A stretch of DNA of 64,000 nt from Georgenia wutianyii (GCF_006349365.1 NZ_CP040899.1:2170001-2234000); one strand, 5' to 3'; counted from the first letter of the stretch, positions 36,814-45,471 are shown. Notes: generated by a model from the sequence alone, not told the origin. Made by a program: numbers and translations.

Positions 36814-38067
36814 TCAGCCGACGGAGATCCGCACGTCCCCGCCGGTCGCGTCGACGTCCCTCAGGAGGGTCGACGGGATCCGGAACGCCCGCCCGGGCGC
36901 GGCCGGCCACCACAGCCGGCGACGCGCCACCTCGCGGCCGTCCTGCTCGACCGTGACCACCGGCCATGCGACGAACCGGTCGACCCACGCCACGAGGCGT
37001 CCGCGCGCGGGCGGGGGCCCGTCCGGTGCGTACCGTGCCGGCGTGACCCAGCGCAGGGGGCTCGCGACGGTCAGCCGCACGGTCCCAGCAGGCTGCCGCT
37101 CACCGCGCAGGTGCTCGAGGATGCGCTCGGCGACGGCCTCCCCCTCGAGCGCGACGACGTCGGCCGTCTCGACGGGGTGGTTGACGTTCCCGACGGCGAA
37201 CACCCCGTCCCGGGACGTGCGCATTGCGGTGTCGACCACCGGGCCGGTGCTCGCCCCGTCCATCTCCACGCCCGCCATCCGGAGCAGCTCGTGGTCGGCG
37301 ATCCAGTCGCCGGTGAAGACGACGGTGTCGCAGGCGATGACCCGGCGCTTACCGGTGCCGACGTCCTCCACCTCCACCCCGGTGACACGCGGCCGACCGT
37401 GGATCGCGACCACCCGCGAGCCCGTGACGACGCGCGTACGGAACCACAGCCTGCCCGGCTCGCGAAACAGCCAGTACGACTCCCCCTTCGGCTGCTCGGT
37501 GACCAGCGCCTCGGTGCGGCAACCGGCCTCGGCGAGCGTCATCACCGCGGACCAACTCACCAGCTCGGCGCCGACGACGACGGCCCGCGTCCCCACCTTC
37601 TCGTGGTTGACGTGCACGAGGTTCTGCAGCTGCCCCGTCGTGAGCACCCCCGCCGGCCGGGTGCCGGGGATGAGCCGCGCGGCGCGCGGCCGCTCCCGTG
37701 CGCCGGTCGCGAAGCAGAACACGTCCGGCCGGACGTGGACCAGCCCGTGCGGCGTCGTCACTGCGAGCGTCCGCTCGTCCGCCCAGCCGGTGACCATCGC
37801 CCGGGTCACGATGCGCGCGCCCGCTCGCTCGGCCTCCGCCACGAGCGCCTTCGCATACGCGGGCCCGGACATGAACCGCCGACGGTCGCGGATGCCGTAG
37901 CCCCGGTGGTCGGCGTGCCGCGGGATCCCCCCGGCCTCGCGCTCCCGCTCGAGCACGAGCACCTCGCCGTCGACGGCGCGGGCGAGCCTCTTTGCCGCGC
38001 TCAGTCCGGCCGGGCCTCCGCCGATGACGGCGACCGTGGGGGTGAGGACGGTCGGCGACTCACTCAT
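36814..38067 (-). CDS. FAD/NAD(P)-binding oxidoreductase, GlpB/HcnB-like partner
   Basis: Protein of 417 residues. The FAD-binding Rossmann motif is VAVIGGGPAGLSAAKRL at 12-28 with LVLEREREAGGIPRH, and FCFATGARERPRAARLIPGTRPAGVLTTGQLQ matches the pyridine-nucleotide-disulfide type flavoproteins that pair with GlpA-like enzymes. The ATG overlaps the end of the GlpA-like gene by 8 bases, so the two are coupled. I infer that it passes electrons from the polyol-phosphate dehydrogenase to a carrier. The third small subunit (DUF1667) of some such complexes is absent here. Confidence 0.85.
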   Translation of the reverse strand: MSESPTVLTPTVAVIGGGPAGLSAAKRLARAVDGEVLVLEREREAGGIPRHADHRGYGIRDRRRFMSGPAYAKALVAEAERAGARIVTRAMVTGWADERTLAVTTPHGLVHVRPDVFCFATGARERPRAARLIPGTRPAGVLTTGQLQNLVHVNHEKVGTRAVVVGAELVSWSAVMTLAEAGCRTEALVTEQPKGESYWLFREPGRLWFRTRVVTGSRVVAIHGRPRVTGVEVEDVGTGKRRVIACDTVVFTGDWIADHELLRMAGVEMDGASTGPVVDTAMRTSRDGVFAVGNVNHPVETADVVALEGEAVAERILEHLRGERQPAGTVRLTVASPLRWVTPARYAPDGPPPARGRLVAWVDRFVAWPVVTVEQDGREVARRRLWWPAAPGRAFRIPSTLLRDVDATGGDVRISVG

Positions 38068-39451
38068 GGCCCTGCTCCTCGTAGCTCTCGTACAGCTTCT
38101 TCACCGCGGCGCCGCAGAAGAACGCCTGGCACCGTCCGTTCATCACCCGGGTCCGCCGCCTCAGTCCTTGCAGGGACCCGGGCGGGACGGTCGAGGTCAT
38201 CGCGTCCCGGATCTCCCCGCGGGTGACGCGCTCGCAGAAGCACACGACCTCGCCGTACGCGCCGTCGTGACGGATGAGCGCGTCGTCGGCGTGGGGGCGC
38301 TGCTGGTGCTCACCGAGCGGCGGCATGACGGGCGGCAGCGGCAGGTCCCCCCGCAGCGTCACGTCCAGGTCGGTGTCCGCGAGCAGCTCGCGGACGTACT
38401 CCGCCACCGCAGGTGCCGAGGTCAGACCCGTGGAGCGGATCGCCCCGGCGATGACGTAGCGCTGCTCGGCGTCGACGTCGATGAGGTAGTCGCTCTGGTT
38501 GTTCGCCGCCCGCAGGCCCGCGTAGGAGGCGGTGACCTCCTCGTCGAGCAGCGCCGGCATGATCCGCCGGCCCTTCTCGAGGAGGAACTCGAAGCCCGGC
38601 TCCGTCGTCGACGTGTCGGTCTTGTCCTCCATGTCGTCGGCGGTCGGGCCGAGCATGACGTTGCCGAAGATGGTCGGGCTGATGAGGACGCCCTTGCCCA
38701 CCTTCGACGGCGCGGCGAGGACGATCCTGTCCACGAGCCCTGCGGCGAGCTTGTCGTAGACGAGCAGCTCGCCCTTGCGCGGGTGGACCCGCAGCCGGTC
38801 GTAGCCGAACATCGCGTCGATGACGTCGCCACCGAGCCCGGCGGCGTTGACCACCCAGCGGGCGCTGAGGTCGCCCCGGTCGGTCCGGACGGTCGTCCTC
38901 TCCGGGCCGACCTCCACCCCCGTCACCCGGTGCTCCCGCAGGAACGTCGCACCGCGCTGGACCGCCTCCGTGGCGAACGCGAGCGGCACCGTCCAGGCGT
39001 CGATGACCGCCTCGTCGGGGACGAGGAGCCCACCGGTGACGCCGGGGCCGAGGCTGGGCAGCTGGGCGTAGACCTCCTCGGCGGAGATGAGGGAGGTCTG
39101 GTGGTAGCCGTTCGCCGCGGCCTTGGCCTGCAGGCCCGGCAGGGATCCGGCCTGCTCCTCGTCCCACGCGACGAGCACGGCCCCCGTGTAACGCACCCCG
39201 ATCGCGGCCTGGGCGCAGTACTCCTTGAGGAGGTGGTAGCCGCGCGCCACGAGCCGCGCCTCGAGGGTGCCGGGCGTCGCGTCGTACCCGGTGTGGAGGA
39301 TGGCGGTGTTGGCCTTGCTCGTCCCCTCCCCGACGTCGTCGCGGCTGTCGACGACGGCCACCGAGTGGTTGGTCCCGGCGAGGTCCCGGGCGATCGCGGC
39401 CCCGACGACGCCGGCTCCGACCACGACGATGTCGTACGACGCGAGGCCCAT
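38060..39451 (-). CDS. GlpA-like FAD-dependent glycerol-3-phosphate dehydrogenase with [2Fe-2S] tail
   Basis: Protein of 463 residues from ATG 39451, overlapping the EutH stop by one base. The N-terminal DAO domain has IVVVGAGVVGAAIARDL and SKANTAILHTGYDATPGTLEARL, typical of GlpA/L2HGDH-like enzymes. The C-terminal BFD-type domain has CFC and NGRCQAFFCG, four cysteines for a [2Fe-2S] cluster. It should oxidise an sn-glycerol-3-phosphate-like polyol phosphate. The frame stays open far upstream (to 41665), but that part is the antisense of the permease and kinase genes. Confidence 0.88.
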   Translation of the reverse strand: MGLASYDIVVVGAGVVGAAIARDLAGTNHSVAVVDSRDDVGEGTSKANTAILHTGYDATPGTLEARLVARGYHLLKEYCAQAAIGVRYTGAVLVAWDEEQAGSLPGLQAKAAANGYHQTSLISAEEVYAQLPSLGPGVTGGLLVPDEAVIDAWTVPLAFATEAVQRGATFLREHRVTGVEVGPERTTVRTDRGDLSARWVVNAAGLGGDVIDAMFGYDRLRVHPRKGELLVYDKLAAGLVDRIVLAAPSKVGKGVLISPTIFGNVMLGPTADDMEDKTDTSTTEPGFEFLLEKGRRIMPALLDEEVTASYAGLRAANNQSDYLIDVDAEQRYVIAGAIRSTGLTSAPAVAEYVRELLADTDLDVTLRGDLPLPPVMPPLGEHQQRPHADDALIRHDGAYGEVVCFCERVTRGEIRDAMTSTVPPGSLQGLRRRTRVMNGRCQAFFCGAAVKKLYESYEEQGHE

Positions 39452-40644
39452 CAGGCGTCCTTCCCTCGGGCGTCCGGCGCGGTGACGCTGCCACCGGACT
39501 CGATGTTGGCGTCCACGGTCTCCCGCGCGACTCGCGTCTCGGCGGCGGCCTCGTGGGCCGGGTACCGCTTGGTCGCGATCACGTAGGCGAGGACGGTGGC
39601 GGAGACGGCGGCGGCGAGCTTCCCGACGATCATCGGGGTGATCATCTCCGGCGCCACGCCGGCGGTGAAGCCGAGGTGGTCCCCGAGGATCGCCATCGCG
39701 GAGACCGCCCACGCGGTGTTGATGAAGATCCCGCGCTTGTCCATCTTCGACATGAGCCCGAACGTCGGGATGGCGTTGGCCATGGAGACGATGAGACCGC
39801 CGGAGGCGACCTCGTTCATCCCGAGCATGCGCCCGAACGCGCCGAGCGGCTTCGCCGCCACCTTGGTGATGAGGTACATGAGCGGGAACGCGCCCATGAG
39901 GAAGAGGCAGATCTGGGCGACGATCTCCAGGCCCTCCATCACCGGGGCCAGCTCCCAGCCCACCGGCATGACCTGCCAGCCGGTGAGGAACTCGAAGGCG
40001 CCGACGGCCAGTGCGAGGGAGATGATCGCGACGAGGAACTTGCCGAACGCGAGGAACCCGGTGGTCATGGCCCCCGGGAACTTCCACAGCCCGATGGCGA
40101 TGAGGACCGCCGCCAGGACGATCGGGACGAGGTTCGCGAGGATCATCGGGAGGGGGTACCCGGCCACCAGCCCGCCGACGAGCACGCCGAACGGGATGGT
40201 GACGACACCGACGAGCACGCCGTTGGCGAAGTAGGGGCGGTTCTCCTCGGAGATGATGCCCAGACCCACCGGGATGGTGAACACGACGGTGCAGCCGAGC
40301 ATGGCGGCGAGGATGGCGCCGGCGAGCAGGCCGGCCTCCTCGCTCTGCGCCATCTCGACGGCGAGGTGGTACCCGCCCATGTCGTTGGCGAGCAGGGTGC
40401 CGGCGAACATCGCCGGGTCCGCGCCGAGGAGCTCGTAGAGGGGGACGACGATCGGGTTGAGGACCTTGGAGAGGATCGGGGCGAGGGAGATCATCCCGAC
40501 CATCGACAGGGCCAGCGGGCCGAAGGTGTTGAGGCCCTCCTCGAACTGCTGCCCGAGGCCGAAGCGGTTTCCGATCGCGCGGTCGATGCCGCCGATGACG
40601 AGGAATACCGCCATGACGACGACGATGACTTCGTTGATGCTCAT
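39451..40644 (-). CDS. eutH: EutH-family (ethanolamine-type) permease
   Basis: Protein of 397 residues with about eleven hydrophobic segments. FGPLALSMVGMISLAPIL, TLLANDMGGYHLAVEMA, and SKMDKRGIFINTAWAVSAMAILGDHLGFTAG are conserved EutH features. EutH is known for ethanolamine uptake at low concentration. Here no eut genes are present; it sits between an FGGY kinase (3-base gap) and a GlpA-like dehydrogenase. It may carry ethanolamine, a glycerol-like polyol or another amino alcohol. Family assignment is firm, substrate is not. Confidence 0.88.
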   Translation of the reverse strand: MSINEVIVVVMAVFLVIGGIDRAIGNRFGLGQQFEEGLNTFGPLALSMVGMISLAPILSKVLNPIVVPLYELLGADPAMFAGTLLANDMGGYHLAVEMAQSEEAGLLAGAILAAMLGCTVVFTIPVGLGIISEENRPYFANGVLVGVVTIPFGVLVGGLVAGYPLPMILANLVPIVLAAVLIAIGLWKFPGAMTTGFLAFGKFLVAIISLALAVGAFEFLTGWQVMPVGWELAPVMEGLEIVAQICLFLMGAFPLMYLITKVAAKPLGAFGRMLGMNEVASGGLIVSMANAIPTFGLMSKMDKRGIFINTAWAVSAMAILGDHLGFTAGVAPEMITPMIVGKLAAAVSATVLAYVIATKRYPAHEAAAETRVARETVDANIESGGSVTAPDARGKDA

Positions 40645-40647
40645 GGG

Positions 40648-42063
40648 TCAGATCTCCAGGGTGGCGTCGACGGCGTTGCGCCACGCCGTGCGGTAGACGG
40701 TGACGTCGGCTGCGGTGCGCCTCGGCTCGTAGCTGGCCTCCGCCTCCCACTCGTAGGGTCCGTCCTCGACGGCGAGCTCCGGGTCCAGCGCGAGGCGCAT
40801 GCACGCCGCGGTTCCGAGGGCGGTGGCGTGGGCCGACGGGTAGGTCTCGATCGGCGCCTGGAGCATGTCCGCCTGCGACTGCATGAGCGTGACGCTCTTG
40901 GTCAGGCCGCCGTCGACCCGCAGCCTGGTCAGCGGGGCGCCCAGCTCCTCGCGCGTGAGGTCGGAGAGCTCGGCAATCTGGCAGGCGATCCCGTCCAGGA
41001 CGGCGCGGACGATCTCCGGCTTGCCGGTGGCGAGCTTCATCCCGGCGATGAACGCCCCTGCGTCGGGCTTCCACCACGGCGCGGCGAGGCCCGCGAAGCT
41101 CGGGGCGCAGATGACGCCGCCCGGGTCCGGTGCGGCGATCTGGTCCATCTCCGCCGCGCCCTCGACGATGCCCATCTCCTGCATCCAGCGGACGGCGGAC
41201 GCGGCGGTGTAGACCTGCCCGTCCGAGCAGTACGTCGTGCGGCCGCGCAGCTGCCACGCGACCGACGTCGTCAGCCCGTTGTCGAAGCGGGGCGCCGAGT
41301 CCCCCATGTTCACGAGGATGAAGGCACCGGTGCCGTAGGTGCACTTGGCCTGTCCACGCTCGAGGCACCTCTCGGCGAACAGGGCGGCCTGCTGGTCGAC
41401 GATGAGCCCGCCGACGGGGATCTCCCCGCCGAACACCGTCGTCATCCCGACGATCTCGTCGCACGCCACCGCCCGCGGGAGACGCTCGTCCTGCAGGCCG
41501 AAGATCTCGATGAGCCGCGGGTCCCACGCGACGTCGTCGACGTTGAACAGGAGGGAGCGCGAGGCGGTGGACACGTCGGTGACGAACTCGCCGGTGAGCC
41601 GGTGGAGCATCCACGTGTCCGTCGTCGTCACGACGCCCTCGCGCGTGCAGTTCTCGCGCAGCCACACCATCTTCGGTGCGGTGAAGTAGGAGTCGAGGAC
41701 CAGCCCGGTGCGCTGATGGATCTCCTCGGCGTGCTCACGCAGTCGCTCGACGACGACCTCCGACCGGCGGTCCTGCCACACGATGCACTGGGTGAGCGGC
41801 TCCCCGGTCTCGGGATCCCACGCGAGGATCGTCTCGCCCTGGTTGGCGAGCGACACGCCCTCGATCGGCTTGCCGGCCTTCGCCACGGCCTCCGTGCCCG
41901 CCTCGACGACCGAGCGGTACAGCTCTATCGGGTCCTGCTCCACAGCCCCGCCGGGGAGGTACTGCGGGTGGATCGGGTTCTCGACGACGGCGTGGATCCC
42001 GTCCTCGTCGACCACGATCGCCTTCGATCCTGACGTCCCCTGATCCAAAGCAAGAATTGCCAC
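40648..42063 (-). CDS. FGGY-family kinase, GlpK-like with altered substrate pocket
   Basis: Protein of 471 residues from GTG 42063 (AILALDQGTSGSKAIVVDEDG), with AAAGG upstream. Fold and length match glycerol kinase: the phosphate motif DQGTSGSKA, TYGTGAFILVNMG, and DGGLTKSVTLMQSQADM. Of the E. coli GlpK glycerol-contact residues I recall, Glu84 (NQGET), Trp103 (IVWQ), Tyr135 (DSYF) and Asp245 (VDQQAALFA) are kept, but Arg83 is Gly. This suggests a substrate other than glycerol. First gene of the minus-strand operon; divergent from the DeoR-type regulator. Confidence 0.87.
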   Translation of the reverse strand: MAILALDQGTSGSKAIVVDEDGIHAVVENPIHPQYLPGGAVEQDPIELYRSVVEAGTEAVAKAGKPIEGVSLANQGETILAWDPETGEPLTQCIVWQDRRSEVVVERLREHAEEIHQRTGLVLDSYFTAPKMVWLRENCTREGVVTTTDTWMLHRLTGEFVTDVSTASRSLLFNVDDVAWDPRLIEIFGLQDERLPRAVACDEIVGMTTVFGGEIPVGGLIVDQQAALFAERCLERGQAKCTYGTGAFILVNMGDSAPRFDNGLTTSVAWQLRGRTTYCSDGQVYTAASAVRWMQEMGIVEGAAEMDQIAAPDPGGVICAPSFAGLAAPWWKPDAGAFIAGMKLATGKPEIVRAVLDGIACQIAELSDLTREELGAPLTRLRVDGGLTKSVTLMQSQADMLQAPIETYPSAHATALGTAACMRLALDPELAVEDGPYEWEAEASYEPRRTAADVTVYRTAWRNAVDATLEI

Positions 42064-42211
42064 TGCGCAACCTTTCTGTCTCCAGCGCGGCCGTCCTGGC
42101 CGGCTGCCATTCCGGACAAGCCGGATGTGGAGGAGTCTGTGCGCATGTGGACTTCCGATCAAGTAGCGTGGATTCTTGTGGGGTTCGCGTCTTACCAGGA
42201 GGACATGACAC
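42064..42211. promoter_or_regulatory. Divergent control region of the kinase operon and DeoR regulator
   Basis: 148 bases between the kinase start and the regulator start. Three loose direct copies of TGTGGA/CGTGGA (near 42125, 42143 and 42169) could be DeoR-family half-sites; this is a weak guess. AGGAGG before GTG 42212 is the regulator's ribosome-binding site. Confidence 0.4.
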
Positions 42212-42982
42212 GTGCTCGCCCAGCAGCGCCACCGGCACATCACCAAGGCTCTCCAGTCCGCCGCCTCCGTCTCGACGATGGACCTCGCCCGGGCACTGCG
42301 GGTCTCGCCCGAGACGATCCGGCGCGACCTCATCCAGCTCGAGCAGGACGGGCTGCTGCGGCGGGTCTACGGCGGGGCGGTCACCCTGACGCGGCAGCGC
42401 GGCTCCGAGCCGTCGTTCGAGGAGCGCGCGGTCATCCATGCCGAGGCGAAGCGCACCGTCGGCGAACTCGCGGCCGACCTCGTCGCCGACGGGCAGACGG
42501 TGTTCATCGACGTCGGGACGACGGCGCACGCCGCCGCCCGCGCCCTGGCCCTCACCTTCCGGGGCACCGTCGTCAGCCACTCGCTCCTCGTCGCGACCGA
42601 GGTGGCCAAGGGCCCCGAGGCCGACCTCCTCCTCGCGCCCGGTCGGCTGCGGCGCGGTGAGTGGTCGTTGTCCGGCACCGCCACGCACAGGTTCATCCAG
42701 GCGATGCACTTCGACGTCGCCCTGCTCAGCTGCGGAGGGGTCGACGCCTCCGTGGGCGCCACCGACTTCGACTTCGACGACGTCGAGATCAAGCGGACCG
42801 TCGCGCGCAACAGCGAGCGTTCCTACATTCTCGCCGACTCCTCCAAGCACGGGGTCGTCGGCCGCTACGCGATCGGTGACTGGTACGACGTCAACGGGCT
42901 CGTCACCGACCTCGCCCCGCCCGACGGTCTGCACAACGCGATCCGCGCCGCCGGCGGCGCGGTCCGCGCGCCGGTCCGCTGA
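42212..42982 (+). CDS. DeoR-family transcriptional regulator
   Basis: Protein of 256 residues from GTG 42212, with AGGAGG 9 bases upstream. N-terminal winged helix: ITKALQSAASVSTMDLARALRVSPETIRRDLIQLEQDGLLRRVYGGAV, the DeoR signature. The C-terminal sensor domain is of the DeoRC type (VFIDVGTTAHAAARAL, LSCGGVDASVGATDFDFDDVEIKRT, ILADSSKHG), which binds phosphorylated sugars or polyols. It is divergent from the kinase-EutH-GlpA operon and likely represses it until the phosphorylated substrate appears. Confidence 0.92.
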   Translation: MLAQQRHRHITKALQSAASVSTMDLARALRVSPETIRRDLIQLEQDGLLRRVYGGAVTLTRQRGSEPSFEERAVIHAEAKRTVGELAADLVADGQTVFIDVGTTAHAAARALALTFRGTVVSHSLLVATEVAKGPEADLLLAPGRLRRGEWSLSGTATHRFIQAMHFDVALLSCGGVDASVGATDFDFDDVEIKRTVARNSERSYILADSSKHGVVGRYAIGDWYDVNGLVTDLAPPDGLHNAIRAAGGAVRAPVR

Positions 42983-42985
42983 CGG

Positions 42986-43363
42986 TCAGCAGCAGCTGGC
43001 GTCCGCCGCCCGGTGCCGCGTGGTGAGGACGCCGCCGAGCGCGTCGAGCGCCGCGGGGACGACCGCGTAGTACGCCCACCGGCCGCGCTGCTCGCGAGTG
43101 ATCAGCCCGGCCCCGGTGAGGGTCTTGAGATGGTGCGAGACCGTGGGTTGGGAGAGGGCGAGCGGCTCGGTGAGGTCGCAGACGCACGCCTCCCCGCCGT
43201 CGTGACTCGCGATGAGCGACAGGAGGCGCAGGCGCGCCGGGTCGGCCACCGCCTTGAACATGCCGGCGAGCCGCTCGGCGTCCTCCGCGGCCAGCGGGGT
43301 GCGGGCCAGCGGGCTGCAGCACGCGGCGTTCGCGGTGACGTCGACGAGGGGCAGGGCGTCCAT
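42986..43363 (-). CDS. arsR: ArsR-family arsenic-responsive repressor
   Basis: Protein of 125 residues from ATG 43363. Winged helix with ACVCDLTEPLALSQPTVSHHLKTLTGAGLI. Cysteines at 15, 16, 60 and 62, with a C-terminal CC, could bind As(III). Cys15-Cys16 plus one Cys near the recognition region is the layout I recall for C. glutamicum ArsR1. It is divergent from the arsO/arsC genes, over an operator-like palindrome, so derepression by arsenite is the likely mechanism. Confidence 0.9.
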   Translation of the reverse strand: MDALPLVDVTANAACCSPLARTPLAAEDAERLAGMFKAVADPARLRLLSLIASHDGGEACVCDLTEPLALSQPTVSHHLKTLTGAGLITREQRGRWAYYAVVPAALDALGGVLTTRHRAADASCC

Positions 43364-43381
43364 GCCACCATCGTCGCACAC

Positions 43382-43401
43382 GTATTGACAGTTATCGATA
43401 C
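43382..43401. promoter_or_regulatory. ArsR operator overlapping TTGACA
   Basis: The imperfect palindrome GTATTGACAGTTATCGATAC lies 19 bases upstream of arsR and 66 before arsO. ATTGACA...TATCGATA is the usual form of ArsR/SmtB operators in actinobacteria, and it includes a consensus -35 box (TTGACA) on the plus strand. It is an AT-rich island in GC-rich DNA. Confidence 0.7.
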
Positions 43402-43466
43402 ATCGCGCCATCCTCGTAGTGCATCGACGTCGCTCGATGGAACAGATCCCGAGGCCTGGAGCTCCC

Positions 43467-44858
43467 GTGTCACACCCCCTGCACACCCCCGACCTGCCCG
43501 TCGTCGTCATCGGCGCCGGGCCCGTCGGCCTCGCGGCTGCGGCCCACCTCCTCGAACAGGGCCTGGAGCCGCTGGTGCTCGAGGCAGGGGACGCGGTGGG
43601 CGCCTCGGTCCGCGACTGGTCCCACATCCGGCTGTTCTCCCCCTGGCAGTACGACGTCGACGCGGCCGCCGCGCGCCTGCTCGAGCCCACCGGTTGGCAG
43701 GCCCCGCGCCCGACGCGCCTGCCGACCGGGGCCGAGCTCGTCGAGGACTACCTCGCGCCGCTGGCGGCAACGCCCGCACTGCGCCACCGGATCGTCACCG
43801 GCGCGCGCGTGGTCGGCGTGAGCCGCGTCGGCGCGGACAAGACGCACGGCGCCGGGCGCGCGGACCGGCCCTTCCTCGTGCGGACCGTCGTCGGCGACGC
43901 ACTGGTGGACCACCTGGCCCGCGCCGTCCTCGACGCCTCCGGGACGTGGGGCCACGCCAACCCGCTCGGCTCCGCCGGGCTGCCCGCCCCGGGCGAGGAC
44001 CAGGCCGGCCCCTTCCTGCTCGGCCCGCTGCCCGACGTCCTGGGCGCGGACCGTGAGCGCGTGGCGGGCCGCCGGGTACTCGTCGTGGGTGCTGGGCACT
44101 CGGCCGCCAACACCCTCCTCAGCCTCGTCGACCTCGCGCGGACCGCGCCGGGCACCCGGATCACCTGGGTCGTGCGAGGCGCCTCCCCCGCCCGGGCGTA
44201 CGGCGGCGGGAAGGCTGACGAGCTCCCTGAGCGCGGCGTGCTCGGCACCCGGCTCCGGCAGGCGGTCTCGGCCGGCGACGTCGACCTCCTCACCTCGACC
44301 TCGGTCACGTGCCTCGCCCCCACCGGCGACGGCGCCCTCACGGTCACGCTCGACGGCCCGGGCGGTCCGCGCGACCTCGTCGTCGACGCCGTCGCCGGGG
44401 CGACCGGCTTCCGGCCGCACCTCGAGCCGCTGCGCGAGCTGCGCCTGGACCTCGACCCCGCCGTCGAGGCGCCCGCCCGGCTCGCCCCGCTCATCGACCC
44501 CGAGCACCACTCGTGCGGCACCGTGCCGGCCCACGGCGCCGACGTCCTCGCCCATCCCGCCGAACCGGGCTTCTTCGTCGTCGGGGCGAAGTCCTACGGC
44601 CGGGCGCCCACCTTCCTCCTCGCGACCGGCTACGAGCAGGTCCGCTCCGTCGCGGCGCACCTCGCCGGAGACGACGACGCGGCGCGTGCCGTCCTGCTCG
44701 ACCTCCCCGAGACGGGCGTCTGCTCCAGCCTTCCGCCCCTGCTCGACGACGACGGGCGCGCGGTCGCGGACCCGTCCGACGGTTGCTGCGGGTCGTCGCC
44801 CGAGCCCGAGCTCATCGGCTTCCCCACCGGGCTGCGCCACGGACGGACGGCCTCGTGA
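43467..44858 (+). CDS. FAD-dependent oxidoreductase of the arsenic cluster (ArsO-like)
   Basis: Protein of 463 residues from GTG 43467 (SHPLHTPDLPVVVIGAGPVG); ATG 43437 is also possible. It has two Rossmann motifs, GAGPVGLAAAAHL for FAD and GAGHSAANTLL for NAD(P)H, as in flavin monooxygenases and the ArsO proteins of ars operons. The end has Cys-rich GVCSS and GCCGSS. It lies between arsR and arsC, whose GTG options start at or after its stop. The exact reaction of ArsO is not settled; arsenical redox or oxidation is inferred from context. Confidence 0.82.
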   Translation: MSHPLHTPDLPVVVIGAGPVGLAAAAHLLEQGLEPLVLEAGDAVGASVRDWSHIRLFSPWQYDVDAAAARLLEPTGWQAPRPTRLPTGAELVEDYLAPLAATPALRHRIVTGARVVGVSRVGADKTHGAGRADRPFLVRTVVGDALVDHLARAVLDASGTWGHANPLGSAGLPAPGEDQAGPFLLGPLPDVLGADRERVAGRRVLVVGAGHSAANTLLSLVDLARTAPGTRITWVVRGASPARAYGGGKADELPERGVLGTRLRQAVSAGDVDLLTSTSVTCLAPTGDGALTVTLDGPGGPRDLVVDAVAGATGFRPHLEPLRELRLDLDPAVEAPARLAPLIDPEHHSCGTVPAHGADVLAHPAEPGFFVVGAKSYGRAPTFLLATGYEQVRSVAAHLAGDDDAARAVLLDLPETGVCSSLPPLLDDDGRAVADPSDGCCGSSPEPELIGFPTGLRHGRTAS

Positions 44859-44899
44859 GACCGTCGGACGAGATCCCCGCGCCTGCGCCCGGAGGCCAC

Positions 44900-45304
44900 G
44901 TGCCCACCCGCCCCAGCGTCATGTTCGTCTGCGTCCACAACGCCGGACGCTCGCAGATGGCCGCGGGCTTCCTCTCCGCCCTGTCCGGCGGCAGAGTCGA
45001 GGTCCGCTCGGCGGGGTCTGCACCTGCCGAGACGCTCAACCCGGTGGCGGTCGAGGCCATGGCGGAGGTGGGCATCGACATCACCGCACAGCGGCCGAAG
45101 GTCCTCACCGCCGACGCCGTCGAGGCGTCCGACGTCGTCGTCACCATGGGCTGCGGGGACGCCTGCCCGTTCGTCCCCGGCGTGCGCTACGAGGACTGGG
45201 AGCTCGACGACCCGGCCGGGCAGCCGATCGAGAAGGTCCGCGAGGTCCGCGACGACATCCGCCGCCGCATCGAGCACCTCCTCACCGAGCTCCTCCCCAC
45301 CTGA
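44900..45304 (+). CDS. arsC: Arsenate reductase, low-molecular-weight phosphatase fold
   Basis: Protein of 134 residues. I chose GTG 44900 because GGAGG lies 4 bases upstream and the length fits; GTG 44855, overlapping the arsO stop, is also in frame. The P-loop CVHNAGRSQ (CX5R) and the DWELDDPAG acid region define the thioredoxin/mycothiol-type arsenate reductases; GCGDACPFVPG holds two further cysteines. It reduces arsenate to arsenite in the cytoplasm. No arsenite exporter gene (acr3, arsB) is next to it. Confidence 0.92.
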   Translation: MPTRPSVMFVCVHNAGRSQMAAGFLSALSGGRVEVRSAGSAPAETLNPVAVEAMAEVGIDITAQRPKVLTADAVEASDVVVTMGCGDACPFVPGVRYEDWELDDPAGQPIEKVREVRDDIRRRIEHLLTELLPT

Positions 45305-45337
45305 CCCGCCCCTCCCCGAGCTCCTCCTCCTCCTCCT

Positions 45338-45366
45338 CCCCCCCCCCCCCCCCCCCCCCCCCCCCC
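45338..45366. repeat. 29-base homopolymer run of C
   Basis: After a short CCT repeat (45323-45337) comes an uninterrupted run of 29 C residues, just after the arsC stop and running straight into the 18-bp repeat array. Such runs are prone to slippage, so the length may vary between cells or reflect the assembly. Confidence 0.9.
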
Positions 45367-45471
45367 GCGACAGCCGACTTCCGCGCGACAGCCGACTTCC
45401 GCGCGACAGCGGACTTCGTGCCGACAGCAGACTTCCGCACGACAGCAGACTTCCGCGCCACAGCAGACCGC
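45366..45471. repeat. 18-bp repeat array 2 (GACAGCCGACTTCC variants)
   Basis: About six direct units: two GCGACAGCCGACTTCC, then variants with GCGGAC and GCAGAC cores. The array sits between the converging arsC and membrane-protein genes and starts right at the poly-C run. Confidence 0.85.

Noticed and set aside
39452..41665. Long open extension upstream of the GlpA-like gene (1201 codons in all)
   Set aside because: Only the part from ATG 39451 has family sequence; the rest lies over the EutH and kinase genes in another frame on the same strand.
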